From: Pseudomonas quebecensis
GTDB lineage: Bacteria > Pseudomonadota > Gammaproteobacteria > Pseudomonadales > Pseudomonadaceae
Direction of reading: 5' to 3'
Assembly: GCF_026410085.1 (NCBI RefSeq)
Contig: NZ_CP112866.1
Location: forward strand, 2,046,001-2,110,000
DNA length: 64,000 bases
The number at the start of each line of letters is the position of its first letter. Within the stretch, counting starts at the first letter, position 1. Position numbers and translations under genes: made by a program. The notes below the pieces were generated by a model. It ran no database searches. It had not been told where the DNA came from and saw only the letters and a program-made list of their open reading frames with translations. Of the stretch, positions 27,037 through 36,416 are shown in pieces.

Positions 27037-27981
27037 ATGTCCGCACAACAACTCGCCGACCGCGCCTTGCTGGACCTGGGCCGAGGGTTGAAACACGACG
27101 GCTATCACTTCATCACCCCCACGCCGCTGACCCATGACCGCGTCTATCGTCGCCTCGCGACCCCGCTGGCGATGAACCTGCGCGACGTGTTCGGCTGGTC
27201 GATGCCGTTCGACCGCGACCTGTTGCCTGACAGCGTGCGCGAAGCGTTGCAGCATGCCGACGTGGTCGAAGAGCACGATTCGCTGTGGCGCAGTACGGTG
27301 CGCTGGTCGAGCCTGGATGATCTGTTGATCGCCCATTCGGCGTACCCCACCACCCAATCGGACGCGGTGTTTTTCGGGCCTGACAGCTACCGCTTCGCGC
27401 AATTGATCGAGGCCCACCTGCAACAGCGTTTCGAGCCGATCAAACGCGCGGTGGACATAGGTTGCGGCGCCGGCGTCGGCGCGCTGGTGATCGCCCGGGC
27501 GCGCCACGACGCCGAAGTGCTCGCGGTGGACATCAACCCCCGCGCCCTGCGCCTGACTGCCGTGAACGCGGAGCTGGCCGGCCTGGGCAACGTCAGCGCC
27601 TATCACAGTAATGTGCTGGACAGCGTCGAAGGCGAATTCGACCTGATTGTCGCCAACCCGCCCTATATGAACGACGACCGCCAGCGCGCCTACCGGCACG
27701 GCGGCGGTGCCCTGGGCGAGCAACTGTCGGTGCGGATTGTCAGCGAGGCCCTCGGTCGCCTGGCCGTGGGCGGCACCCTGGTGCTGTACACCGGTGCGGC
27801 GATTGTCGCCGGTGAGGACCCCTTCCTCGCCGCAGTCAAGCCGTTGCTCGGCAGCGATGACTACGGCTGGACCTACCGCGAACTGGACCCGGACGTGTTC
27901 GGCGAGGAGTTGGAAAAACCGGGTTACGAGCGCGTGGAGCGGATTGCCGTGGTCGCATTGGCAGTGACCCGTTTGCGCTGA
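27037..27981 (+). CDS. Class I SAM-dependent methyltransferase with NPPY motif
   Basis: A 314-residue enzyme from ATG 27037 with an AAGGA ribosome site. The SAM-binding motif I is VDIGCGAGVGALVIARA near residue 145, motif II is VLAVDINPRAL, and motif IV is LIVANPPYMND, the catalytic signature of N-methylation of amide or base nitrogens as in HemK/PrmB-like enzymes. The N-terminal 120 residues are not a known rRNA- or protein-binding domain. Its coupling to the di-iron oxidase suggests that both modify the same small molecule or peptide. Substrate unknown. Confidence 0.85.
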   Translation: MSAQQLADRALLDLGRGLKHDGYHFITPTPLTHDRVYRRLATPLAMNLRDVFGWSMPFDRDLLPDSVREALQHADVVEEHDSLWRSTVRWSSLDDLLIAHSAYPTTQSDAVFFGPDSYRFAQLIEAHLQQRFEPIKRAVDIGCGAGVGALVIARARHDAEVLAVDINPRALRLTAVNAELAGLGNVSAYHSNVLDSVEGEFDLIVANPPYMNDDRQRAYRHGGGALGEQLSVRIVSEALGRLAVGGTLVLYTGAAIVAGEDPFLAAVKPLLGSDDYGWTYRELDPDVFGEELEKPGYERVERIAVVALAVTRLR

Positions 27982-27988
27982 GGCCGGC

Positions 27989-28573
27989 TTAGCAACTCTC
28001 GGCCCGCCCATCGCCGACGAAGCGTTTAGCCAGAAAACCATACAGCACGTAACCGAACGCCAGCACCAACATCGCGCCAAACACCGCCTCTGCGCCGCAG
28101 GCGTGGATCGCATACAGCGAATACGCCGTAGCCACTAGCACCGCCAGCGTATTGCGTACCTGCACGGCTTCCTTGTGCATCATCACCATCAGCCCGGTGA
28201 GGGCGGTGACGTAGGGCGCCAGGTTGGTCACCACCGCCAGGCTGACCAATTTGCTGAACTGCGCTGAGGCGGTGGTCGAGATCGTCGACAAGGCGATCAG
28301 GCTTTGCAGCGCGGCGCAGGCCAACAGGCCCAGGAGTGGCGCGTTGGCTTGGGTGATCCGGCTGAAAAAACGCGGAAACATGCGTTGATCCGCCGACATC
28401 TTGGCCGTCTGGGCCAGGGTGAACTGCCAGCCCACCAATGAACCGATACAGGCCACCACCGCCAGCGCGATGATCACGTTGCCGACCCACGGCGCGAACA
28501 TCTGGGCATACACCACCGCGAAGGGCGCGGAGGCGTGCGCCAGTTCGGCGTTTGGCACGATGCCCTGGATCAC
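27989..28573 (-). pseudogene. Truncated putrescine/ornithine antiporter (PotE-like), C-terminal half only
   Basis: The 194 codons encode the C-terminal half of an APC-family antiporter: IVPNAELAHASAPFAVVYAQ, GSLVGWQFTLAQTAKMSADQ and AVVTNLAPYVTAL match the second half of PotE. About 240 N-terminal residues, including the first helices, are missing. The frame is closed by a stop just upstream of 28573, within about 80 bases of the helicase stop. No start or ribosome site is evident, so it is a deletion remnant left at the junction with the helicase cassette. Confidence 0.8.
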
Positions 28574-28654
28574 AGCTCATCTTTTTGCCTGGCGTGGTCA
28601 TCGAGTACTCCGTTGAGCCTGTGGGCCGGTATGACCGTCAGCAATAGCGCGGAT

Positions 28655-31600
28655 TCAGGCGTTTGTCTCGCTGGGGCGACCAGGGGCCAGCGCCTGATGC
28701 GGCAGCAACGTCATCACATCGCAGAACAACGCACGCTTTTGCCAGTCGTTGCGGTCGCCGATCACGTACAAGCGACGCTTGGCCCGGGTGGCGGCCACGT
28801 TCAGCAGGTTCGGCTCGCTGACCACCCAGTCCCGCGCACCGGCGTTTTCGCTGCTGCCGCCTAGCACCATGATCACCACGGGTGCCTCCTTGCCCTGCAT
28901 GGTGTGAATGGTGCCGTAGAGCATTTTGCGCGGCAGCAGCTCTTTAAGGCGATCACGCACCGCCTGGAAGGGCGTGACTACGGCAATGTCGGCGATCTTC
29001 ACTCCGTCCTGGCGCAGCATCGCCAACAGGCGCATCAGGGCATCGCCTTCGGCCGCAACCCAGTTGCCGGATGAAGGGCCATGGGCTTCGACCCAGCCGG
29101 TGGCCAGGCTGGCCGGTGTTTCTTTGGCCGGGGAGGGCGGCACGGTGCCGAAGACCATGGCGCCGTCGTAGGCGATGCGGTTCGCCAGCGCGTACATCGG
29201 ACGGTCGCAGCGACGATGCACCACCAGCGGCAAGCCGACCCAGCGCTTGGCCTGCGGCGGCCCCATCATTCGGCCCCAGCGGGTGGCTTCGTCGGCCAGG
29301 GTTTGCGCAGACTGGCGCGTCGGCAGCCAGTATTCGTCGACGCCGTAGCGGGTGCGCATATGTTCCAGCACCGCTTCCGACACGGTGACGATTGGCTTGA
29401 GTTGCAGCGGATCGCCCACCAGCACGGCGCGGCGTGCGCGCCATAGAGCACCGACCGCCGCTTGCGGGGTGGCCTGGCCGGCTTCGTCCACCAGCAGCCA
29501 GCCTATTTCACCGACGCCCAGGGAGCCGAACGAGCGCGCGAACGAGGCAAAGGTGCTGCTCAACACCGGCACGAGCATAAATAACGACGCCCAGCTCGAA
29601 CGGATCGCCGCGCGCGAGACGCCCTGGAAGCGCCCGCCCTGTAACACACGGTTGATGAAATACAGATTGGCGCGAACGCGCTTGGCTTCCAGCTCGAAGA
29701 AGCATTGGTGCAACTTCAGGGCCTGGATAAACACTCGGGCGCGGGCCTGGCGCCAACCTTTTATCGACCACGGTTCAATCAGCTCAATGGCCTCGCCGCG
29801 TCCGATAATGCCGTGGCGCAGCCAGGCCAGCAGGTGCTCTGCCTTGCACGCCTTGGCCAGGGTGGTGATTTGCTCGATCTGCTGGCGCTGACGCTCGCGC
29901 AAACCTCCCAGAGCCTGCTGGTGTTCCGCGCTCAGGTTATTGAGCGCCTTGCTCTCGCCGGTCAGGCGCGCGGCGCTGCGTTTGACCTGTTCAAAGCTAT
30001 CCTCGGCCAGGGTGTGCCGGCTGCGGATAACACCTTGTACTTCATTCCAACGTCGCTGCGTGCCCCACAGGCTCAGGAGGTTGGCAAAGAACCCGGGCTT
30101 GGCCGCCAGATGCTGCTGCACCTCGTTCAGGCTGTGTTGCAGAGCGTCATGGGCGGGCTTGAACTCGCGCTCGTCGAGTTGCGCGATACGCGCATCGGTC
30201 TCTTTGATCGTGTGGGTCAAGCGCTTGAGTGCTTCCTCTTGCTCAACGATTTGCGCGCGCAACGCGCTGACAGTCTGCAAATGGTCGTTGATGCGCTGGG
30301 CATCGGCGCTCAAGTGTTCGGCGTGAGCCTTGGCCGCCTGATAATCCGCCACTGCCTGCTGCCAGGTGCTCAGGCGTTGCGCGGAGGTGCGGCTGATATC
30401 GGCCTGGGTTCCGAGCCAGCCGAGGAAGCCACGGCGCGCCTGATCTGGGCTGTCTTCGCCGGGCTCGTCTTCTTCTTCCTGGTCGTCGTCCAGTTCCTCG
30501 GCCTCCAAGGCCGACAGCCAGTCGTGCGCCTGTTCTTCGAGGTCGCTGGCCTTGGGTTTGCGTGGTGGCTGGCCGTAGAAGTAGCGGCTGATAAAGGTGC
30601 GGCGCCGCGCCTTGCTGCCCAGCGCTGCGGAGATCAGGCCCCAGGCGGGTTTGCCGCTGACCAGTTCACCCAGTTCGCCGAAATAGTCAGCATCCGGCAG
30701 CCAACTGGGGTCGATCTTGTCGCGCTGCGGCAGCTCCAAGGTGACGTTCTCGACGGCGCCGTTATTGGACGATGCAATCACCATCTCAAAGCCGAACAAT
30801 GCCGGGTTGAGCGCATGCACCGTTTGGAAGTCCGTGCCGTCGCTCACCCGTTCGGGCGTGCCGTCGACAAAAGCGGCAGACGCGCGGGGCAGTGTGGTAA
30901 GGGCATCGGCGCGCTGGGTGACCACGGCGGCCAGCAGATCGCGCAACAGGGTGGTTTTGCCGGTGCCGGGCGGGCCGTTGATGCCCAGCACCCCTTCGCC
31001 ATCGCTCAAGGTATGCAGCAGGGTATTCACCGCCAATTGCTGGGAATGCACCAGCCCCAGGTGATGCTCGGCCGGCCAGCAGCCCAACGGGTAGTGCTTG
31101 GGCGCCAGACGCTCGATTAACGCCAGGGACGCATCGTCATCGTCGACGTGCAAGCGCTGTTCCGGGGCATGTCGCGCCAGGTACTGCGCCAGCGGTGCGC
31201 TGGTGATGCCATTGCGCAGGCTGTCCGCCACGTCGGCCAAGTCGGCGAGCAGAAAGCTGTTGAGCGGGTCGTCTTCCTGGGCTGGGTTCTTGATCTTGAT
31301 GGGCGTGGAGCGCCAGCGGTGGTTGTAGCGCTCAGGGGCGCTGAAGAAGTCGTCCAGGCCGAGGAAATTTCGAATCTTCTCGGTCAGCTCGACCAACATC
31401 GCCGCATCGACTGGGCCGCCCATCAGCGACTTGATGTCCTCGCGCAGATAGTTTTGCTCCTCGTCGAAGCCGCGGGTCCAATCCCTGTTTGCCAGGGCGC
31501 GGCCGAGGAACCAGGCTTCGCTGGAGAGCACCAGACTGTCTTGCACCATCAGGCCCTGCTCGGTGAACTTCAGCGCGAAAAGCGCGGATTCGCGGGTTTT

Positions 31601-31888
31601 CGGCGGCTCTTTGTAGCCTTGGTCGGCACCGTACAGCTGCTTAAGGCTTTCGGCCACCCGGCGGCTGTCATACAGGTGGGCGAAGAGGGTGTGGCTCCAG
31701 ACCCGGTCTTTAGGTTTTTGCTGGCCGTGCGCCGGGCTGCCGGCAGCCCATGGCATCACCGGACGCGCCGCATTGCAGTCATGCAGGAACGATGCAAACA
31801 GACTGTCGCGCTTTTCGATTTTGGGGGCCGACTGCGGTTGCAGCAGCTCCACGGCGTGCCAGTAGCGGGTAATGCTATCTCGGGTCAT
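28655..31888 (-). CDS. Large SF1 (UPF1/DNA2-like) helicase of unknown role
   Basis: About 1077 residues from ATG 31888 (AAGGA upstream; TTG 31897 is possible). Superfamily 1 motifs are present and ordered (numbered from TTG 31897): Walker A GPPGTGKTT near 308, Walker B LLVDEAGQ near 801, GDPLQLKP, VVTPFQA near 973, TIHTMQGKE near 996 and NVAATRAKRRLYVIGD near 1033. Between motifs I and II lies a long insert with an acidic stretch (LDDDQEEEDEPGEDS, about 472-486) and a predicted coiled coil (about 505-690). The N-terminal 290 residues are unassigned. The layout suggests a nucleic-acid motor in DNA or RNA transactions, possibly defence. A small gene upstream is likely in the same transcript, and the downstream neighbour is a truncated potE. 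Confidence 0.85.
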   Translation of the reverse strand: MTRDSITRYWHAVELLQPQSAPKIEKRDSLFASFLHDCNAARPVMPWAAGSPAHGQQKPKDRVWSHTLFAHLYDSRRVAESLKQLYGADQGYKEPPKTRESALFALKFTEQGLMVQDSLVLSSEAWFLGRALANRDWTRGFDEEQNYLREDIKSLMGGPVDAAMLVELTEKIRNFLGLDDFFSAPERYNHRWRSTPIKIKNPAQEDDPLNSFLLADLADVADSLRNGITSAPLAQYLARHAPEQRLHVDDDDASLALIERLAPKHYPLGCWPAEHHLGLVHSQQLAVNTLLHTLSDGEGVLGINGPPGTGKTTLLRDLLAAVVTQRADALTTLPRASAAFVDGTPERVSDGTDFQTVHALNPALFGFEMVIASSNNGAVENVTLELPQRDKIDPSWLPDADYFGELGELVSGKPAWGLISAALGSKARRRTFISRYFYGQPPRKPKASDLEEQAHDWLSALEAEELDDDQEEEDEPGEDSPDQARRGFLGWLGTQADISRTSAQRLSTWQQAVADYQAAKAHAEHLSADAQRINDHLQTVSALRAQIVEQEEALKRLTHTIKETDARIAQLDEREFKPAHDALQHSLNEVQQHLAAKPGFFANLLSLWGTQRRWNEVQGVIRSRHTLAEDSFEQVKRSAARLTGESKALNNLSAEHQQALGGLRERQRQQIEQITTLAKACKAEHLLAWLRHGIIGRGEAIELIEPWSIKGWRQARARVFIQALKLHQCFFELEAKRVRANLYFINRVLQGGRFQGVSRAAIRSSWASLFMLVPVLSSTFASFARSFGSLGVGEIGWLLVDEAGQATPQAAVGALWRARRAVLVGDPLQLKPIVTVSEAVLEHMRTRYGVDEYWLPTRQSAQTLADEATRWGRMMGPPQAKRWVGLPLVVHRRCDRPMYALANRIAYDGAMVFGTVPPSPAKETPASLATGWVEAHGPSSGNWVAAEGDALMRLLAMLRQDGVKIADIAVVTPFQAVRDRLKELLPRKMLYGTIHTMQGKEAPVVIMVLGGSSENAGARDWVVSEPNLLNVAATRAKRRLYVIGDRNDWQKRALFCDVMTLLPHQALAPGRPSETNA

Positions 31889-31950
31889 CAATCTCAATCC
31901 TTTGCGTAAAACGCCGGTTCATCCCGGTTCGGCGCGTATTGCGGGGGGCT

Positions 31951-32379
31951 TTAAGCCAGCTGGGGCAACAGGTTCAAGTGACCGTCTACCTCGCTGGCCA
32001 GGCCGCTGGCCAAAAACAATGGCGCCAGGCGTTTGTGCAGTTGCGGCTCGACAAATTCTTTTACCGTATCGAGGGCCAACACGCCGCTCGCGGGCAGCTC
32101 TGCCTTGGTATACGACAACCAGGCCTTTTTCAATGCCTGCAACACATCGCTGCCCGCCGTTGAAGCAAAGCGGCGATGCGTGGGTTTACCGTCGAAACCG
32201 AAGGTGTGCTGGAACTCATAGCCGTTTTCGTCGCCACCACTGGCCGTGCAGCGAATGCAGGTGCACAGGCCGTCGCCAAATGCGCTGCGCAGGTAAGCGT
32301 TAAACTCCACCACCGGTTTGAGTGACAGGCGCTTATCGACCTCGAACAGGTCTCCGGTCATTTTTTCGTCAGTGTTCAA
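31951..32379 (-). CDS. Small hypothetical protein upstream of the helicase
   Basis: About 142 residues. I prefer TTG 32379, which follows AGGAAACGG; ATG 32361 (MTGDLFEVDKRLSLKP) is the alternative. Visible features are CTCIRCTASGGDENGYEF, with three closely spaced cysteines but no fourth ligand to make a clear zinc site, and a helical C-terminal half (VLQALKKAWLSYTKAELP, VKEFVEPQLHKRLAPLFL). No family is recognised. It ends 62 bases before the helicase start on the same strand, so it may be a partner protein. Confidence 0.7.
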   Translation of the reverse strand: MNTDEKMTGDLFEVDKRLSLKPVVEFNAYLRSAFGDGLCTCIRCTASGGDENGYEFQHTFGFDGKPTHRRFASTAGSDVLQALKKAWLSYTKAELPASGVLALDTVKEFVEPQLHKRLAPLFLASGLASEVDGHLNLLPQLA

Positions 32380-32452
32380 CGTCCGTTTCCTCGCAGTGGC
32401 ATGGCAGCTTTTCAAAGCGCCGCACAATAACAGCCGAGGGCGGGTTTGGGCA

Positions 32453-33691
32453 CTATTTGCGCTCGCGGGTGGATGAGTTGCGACAGAACGACAGCATCGC
32501 CAGCAATTGAACGGCCACCGTCGCGCCCACCATCGCCATGATCGTGTGGCCGGGGTCGTCGAAGAAGGAGCGGATCAACCCGAAAAACGCCGGCGCACAG
32601 GCGTAAGTGGCCTGACTGACGGCCACCATCAGGGCGATGACCTTGGCAGTGTGCGCGCGATTGAATTCAACCTGTGCAATCAGCGGCGGCAGCGAAGTCG
32701 CATTGCCGATGCCCGAGCCGATCAGCAGCACGGCGGCCCATGCGAATGCCGGATGCAGGTCCAGACCCAGCAGCATCAAGGTCCCCAGCAACTGCACCGC
32801 GTACCCCAGGCAAGCGAGGTGGCGACGGTTGAAGCCGCCGATCATCAAATGGGCGGCAACGTAGCGACCGCCCATCGCACTGGCGGTGGCCAGCGCCATG
32901 GCCAGGGAGGCTTCATAACTGCCCAGACGTGTGCTGAGCAGGGAATACAAATGCGCGATCAGGCCGATCTGGGCGAACAGGCCCAGTGACATGCCGGCGG
33001 CCAACGAGCGGAACGAACCTGACCTGAACGCCTGTGCGGTGGTCCAGGGCGAATCGGCCTGGGAGACGCTCGCCGGTTCCGCCTGGGCTTGGTTATCCGG
33101 ATGTTGCCCGAGATCACGCGGCGTCCGGTTGAAGACCCGCAGCGAGAACCCGGCGATGACGACCACGGCGACCAGGCTCACCATCAGCGCAGCCACGGCA
33201 AAGCCGAAGCGCTCGATCAGCACGACCCACAACGGCGAAAAAATCACCCCGCCCAGGCTGGCGCCGTTGTAAGCCTTACCCAAGGCTTTTGGCCGCTCCT
33301 TGACGTACCAGGGCGCGATCAAAGTGTTCACCGCAGTGGCGCCCAGGGTCACCCAGCCGATACCCGAGCAGATCGCGCCCAGGTACAGCACCTGCACGGT
33401 GTCGGCCCGGGCCCAGATATTCACACCGATGCCCAGCATCACGCAGCCCGCGAGTGTGATCGCCGGCACGCCGAACCGTGCGTACAGGCGGGGCAGATTG
33501 GCAATCACCAGCGTGCCGCTGAGGAAGTGCAGGGTGACGGCGCCCGACACTTGAGCGATTGGCCAGCCCGTGCGCTCCATCACCGCCTGCAGATAAATCG
33601 GCGGGCCGTAAAAGCCGATGCCCCATCCGAGCATCGCCAGAATGAATGTGCACCTGAGCACTGTATGTCCGAAAAAATGCTTGTCACGCAT
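32453..33691 (-). CDS. MFS transporter
   Basis: A 412-residue, 12-helix protein of the major facilitator superfamily. The loop segment NLPRLYARFGVPAI occupies the 2-3 loop position, and the central cytoplasmic linker (RDLGQHPDNQAQAEPASVSQ) separates two six-helix halves. The general pattern is closest to OFA/monocarboxylate-type carriers. The substrate cannot be read from sequence. It is divergent from an ArsR-type regulator with 70 bases between the start codons, which probably controls it. Confidence 0.85.
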   Translation of the reverse strand: MRDKHFFGHTVLRCTFILAMLGWGIGFYGPPIYLQAVMERTGWPIAQVSGAVTLHFLSGTLVIANLPRLYARFGVPAITLAGCVMLGIGVNIWARADTVQVLYLGAICSGIGWVTLGATAVNTLIAPWYVKERPKALGKAYNGASLGGVIFSPLWVVLIERFGFAVAALMVSLVAVVVIAGFSLRVFNRTPRDLGQHPDNQAQAEPASVSQADSPWTTAQAFRSGSFRSLAAGMSLGLFAQIGLIAHLYSLLSTRLGSYEASLAMALATASAMGGRYVAAHLMIGGFNRRHLACLGYAVQLLGTLMLLGLDLHPAFAWAAVLLIGSGIGNATSLPPLIAQVEFNRAHTAKVIALMVAVSQATYACAPAFFGLIRSFFDDPGHTIMAMVGATVAVQLLAMLSFCRNSSTRERK

Positions 33692-33761
33692 GGCTATCTC
33701 CTTTTGGTGGACGCACAGGCTATGCTTGCGCCCTGTCGTTCACTTCGAGGAGCATCGAACA

Positions 33762-34451
33762 ATGGATGTTGAGCAGTCCGAGCTGCGACTGGCCAGTGTC
33801 GCCGCCGCCATCGCCGACCCCGCCAGGGCGCGTATGCTCTGCTGCCTGCTGGACGGCCGCGCGCGCACGGCGACCGAATTGGCGGTAGTGGCGCAAAAGA
33901 GCCCGTCGACCGCCTCCAGCCATTTCCAGAAACTGCTGGAACAGGGGCTGGTGACCCTGGTCACTCAAGGCAAGCATCGCTACTTTCAATTGGTCAGTGC
34001 CGATGTCGCCAGGGCGCTGGAAGGCTTGCTTTCGATCAGTTCATTCGACGCGCCGGCCTTCAAACCCTCGACGCCTTGCCACCTGCGCCACGCTCGCAGT
34101 TGCTACGACCACCTGGCCGGAGAACTTGGCGTCCAAGTGCACGATGCGTTGTTGCGCAAGCAGTGGATGTGCCTGCAGGACAGCGGATATCAACTGACCG
34201 CCACAGGCACCGAACGGCTGACGGCGCTGGGGCTGCAGGCAGTTCCGGACAGCTCGGCGCGCCGCCGATTTGCTTATCCCTGCCTGGACTGGAGCCAGCG
34301 TTGCTCGCACCTGGGCGGTGCGTTGGGCGCGCAGTTGCTGACGCATATGCTGCATGACCGCTGGCTGATGCGCACGCTCGATACCCGCGCGTTAACGCTC
34401 ACCCCCAAAGGCCGCAAGCGCCTGGCTGCTGTATTTGATATTTCATCCTGA
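33762..34451 (+). CDS. ArsR-type winged-helix regulator with extended C-terminus
   Basis: A 229-residue protein from ATG 33762 (GAGG upstream). The N-terminal 85 residues are a winged helix typical of ArsR (IADPARARMLCCLLDGRARTATELA, SPSTASSHFQKLLEQGLV). The C-terminal extension has the motif CHLRHARSCYDHLAGELGV and later CLDWSQRCSHLGGALGA, a pattern seen in a distinct long ArsR subgroup; its Cys/His residues could bind a metal or sense oxidation. It is divergent from the MFS gene, the usual regulator-target layout. Confidence 0.85.
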   Translation: MDVEQSELRLASVAAAIADPARARMLCCLLDGRARTATELAVVAQKSPSTASSHFQKLLEQGLVTLVTQGKHRYFQLVSADVARALEGLLSISSFDAPAFKPSTPCHLRHARSCYDHLAGELGVQVHDALLRKQWMCLQDSGYQLTATGTERLTALGLQAVPDSSARRRFAYPCLDWSQRCSHLGGALGAQLLTHMLHDRWLMRTLDTRALTLTPKGRKRLAAVFDISS

Positions 34452-34459
34452 CGCTGGAA

Positions 34460-35248
34460 TCAGCGGAAAAACTCCCCCGGCGTGGCATCGAACTGCTGGC
34501 GAAACGCATTGATGAACGCCGATGTCGATTCATACCCGCTGGCCAGCGCCACGTCCGTGACCCGTTCGCCATGTTCGAGGGCAGGCAGGGCGCTGAGCAG
34601 GCGCAGGCGTTGGCGCCAGGCGCGGAAAGTCAGGCCGGTATCGCGCAGGAACAGGCGGCTGAGGGTTTTTTCGCTGACCCCCAGTTTGTCGCTCCATTGC
34701 CCCAGGGTGGTCTGCTGTTCCGGGCGCTGGTTGAGGCTGCGGTAGATCTGGCGCAGGCGCGGGTCCATCGGCAGCGGCAGCATCAGGTCGACCTGCGGCG
34801 CGGCGGCGAGTTGGTCGAGGATCACCTGGGCCAGGCGCCCGTCGGGGCCGTCCTCGGCGTATTCCACCGGCAGTTCGCTGAAGCGGCGGATCAGCTCGCG
34901 CAGCAGGTTGCTCACCTCCAGTACGTGACAATGCCCGGCCGCCCATGGGGTGACGCTGCAATCGAGGTACAGGCTGCGCATCTCGGTGTGGGGCGTGCTG
35001 TACACCCGGTGCGGCATGCCCGCCGGAATCCACACGGCCCGCTGTGGCGGCGCGACGAAGCGGCCGGCGCTGGTCTGGATCTCCAGCACCCCGGAAATCG
35101 CGTAGGACAATTGCACCCACGGGTGACTGTGGCGACGGGTCAACGCGCGATTGGGCAGCGATTCGGTGCGCCCGTACACCGGCCGTGGCAGGCTGGAAAG
35201 CCCCGGAATGCTACGGCGCACGGTGTTGGCATGTCCTTTAGGCGGCAT
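34460..35248 (-). CDS. AraC-family transcriptional regulator with cupin domain
   Basis: A 262-residue protein. An N-terminal cupin-like domain (RRHSHPWVQLSYAISGVLEI, PPQRAVWIPAGMPHRV) is followed by a C-terminal double helix-turn-helix (LSRLFLRDTGLTFRAWRQRLRLL, then DVALASGYESTSAFINAFRQQF). The HSHPWVQL/AVWIPAG arrangement is that of the NimR/YdeO-like AraC subgroup, which often controls a neighbouring exporter. It is divergent from the SBF-like symporter 85 bases away, its likely target. Confidence 0.88.
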   Translation of the reverse strand: MPPKGHANTVRRSIPGLSSLPRPVYGRTESLPNRALTRRHSHPWVQLSYAISGVLEIQTSAGRFVAPPQRAVWIPAGMPHRVYSTPHTEMRSLYLDCSVTPWAAGHCHVLEVSNLLRELIRRFSELPVEYAEDGPDGRLAQVILDQLAAAPQVDLMLPLPMDPRLRQIYRSLNQRPEQQTTLGQWSDKLGVSEKTLSRLFLRDTGLTFRAWRQRLRLLSALPALEHGERVTDVALASGYESTSAFINAFRQQFDATPGEFFR

Positions 35249-35333
35249 TTACTGGCTCGTTGGCGTTAGTCGGTAACAAGGCGTTACGTTAGAGTCGCGG
35301 TGACGCTCTTGGCAACCCCTGGAAGACTTCACT

Positions 35334-36332
35334 ATGACCCGGCCCCGCTTTCTGCCCGACAACTTCACCCTCACGCTGATCGCCACGGTGATCCTCGCCT
35401 CCCTATTGCCCGCCAGCGGCCAGACCGCCGTGGCATTCGGCTGGGTCACCAACCTGGCCATCGCGCTGCTGTTTTTCCTGCACGGCGCCAAGCTTTCGCG
35501 CCAGGCCATCGTGGCCGGCGCCGGCCATTGGCGCCTGCACTTGCTGGTGTTCAGCCTGACCTTTGTGCTGTTCCCGTTGCTGGGGCTGGCGCTCAAGCCG
35601 GTGCTGTCGCCGTTGATCGGCAAAGACCTGTACATGGGCATGCTTTATCTCTGCGCGTTGCCGGCCACGGTGCAGTCGGCCATCGCTTTCACTTCCCTGG
35701 CGCGGGGCAATATCCCGGCGGCGATCTGCAGCGCAGCGGCGTCGAGCCTGTTTGGGATCTTCCTCACACCGTTGCTGGTGACCCTCTTACTCAACGTGCA
35801 TGGCGAGGGCGGCTCCACCGTCGATGCCATCGTGAAAATCAGCGTGCAATTGCTGCTGCCGTTTATCGCCGGGCAGATCGCGCGGCGCTGGATCGGCGAG
35901 TGGGTAGGGCGCAACAAGGCGTGGCTGAAGTTCGTCGACCAGGGTTCGATCCTGCTGGTGGTGTACGGCGCGTTCAGCGAAGCGGTGAATGAAGGCATCT
36001 GGCACCAGATCCCGCTGTGGGAACTGGGCGGGCTGGTGGTGGCCTGCTGCGTGCTGCTGGCGCTGGTGCTGATGGCGTCCACCGTGTTGGGCAAGGCCTT
36101 TGGGTTTAACCAGGAGGACCGCATCACCATCCTGTTCTGCGGCTCGAAGAAAAGCCTTGCGACCGGTGTGCCGATGGCTCAGGTGCTGTTTGCCGGGGCG
36201 AGCATGGGCGTATTGATTCTGCCGTTGATGCTGTTTCACCAGATCCAGCTGATGGTGTGTGCGGCGCTGGCGCAGCGTTATGCCAAACGCGCGGAGAGTG
36301 TTGCGGAGTTGATGGCGCAGGTGGATCCGTAA
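35334..36332 (+). CDS. Bile acid:sodium symporter family protein (YfeH-like)
   Basis: A 332-residue protein with about ten membrane helices, starting MTRPRFLPDNFTLTLI. Segments such as AVAFGWVTNLAIALLFFLHGAKLS, MLYLCALPATVQSAIAFTSLARGN and ILFCGSKKSLATGVPMA match the SBF-like subgroup (YfeH type). True substrates of these bacterial members are mostly unknown. It is divergently paired with the AraC regulator. Confidence 0.88.
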   Translation: MTRPRFLPDNFTLTLIATVILASLLPASGQTAVAFGWVTNLAIALLFFLHGAKLSRQAIVAGAGHWRLHLLVFSLTFVLFPLLGLALKPVLSPLIGKDLYMGMLYLCALPATVQSAIAFTSLARGNIPAAICSAAASSLFGIFLTPLLVTLLLNVHGEGGSTVDAIVKISVQLLLPFIAGQIARRWIGEWVGRNKAWLKFVDQGSILLVVYGAFSEAVNEGIWHQIPLWELGGLVVACCVLLALVLMASTVLGKAFGFNQEDRITILFCGSKKSLATGVPMAQVLFAGASMGVLILPLMLFHQIQLMVCAALAQRYAKRAESVAELMAQVDP

Positions 36333-36416
36333 CATTTTGTTGCTCTGCGACGATTAACCTCAAGTTAGTACCTGTGCTGACGACTTACTTCTTAATCACC
36401 AGGAAGGAGTATCAGC

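Noticed and set aside
29705..31120. 471-codon plus-strand open frame opposite the SF1 helicase
   Set aside because: The helicase motifs on the minus strand are unambiguous; the plus frame has no family features and no start signals.
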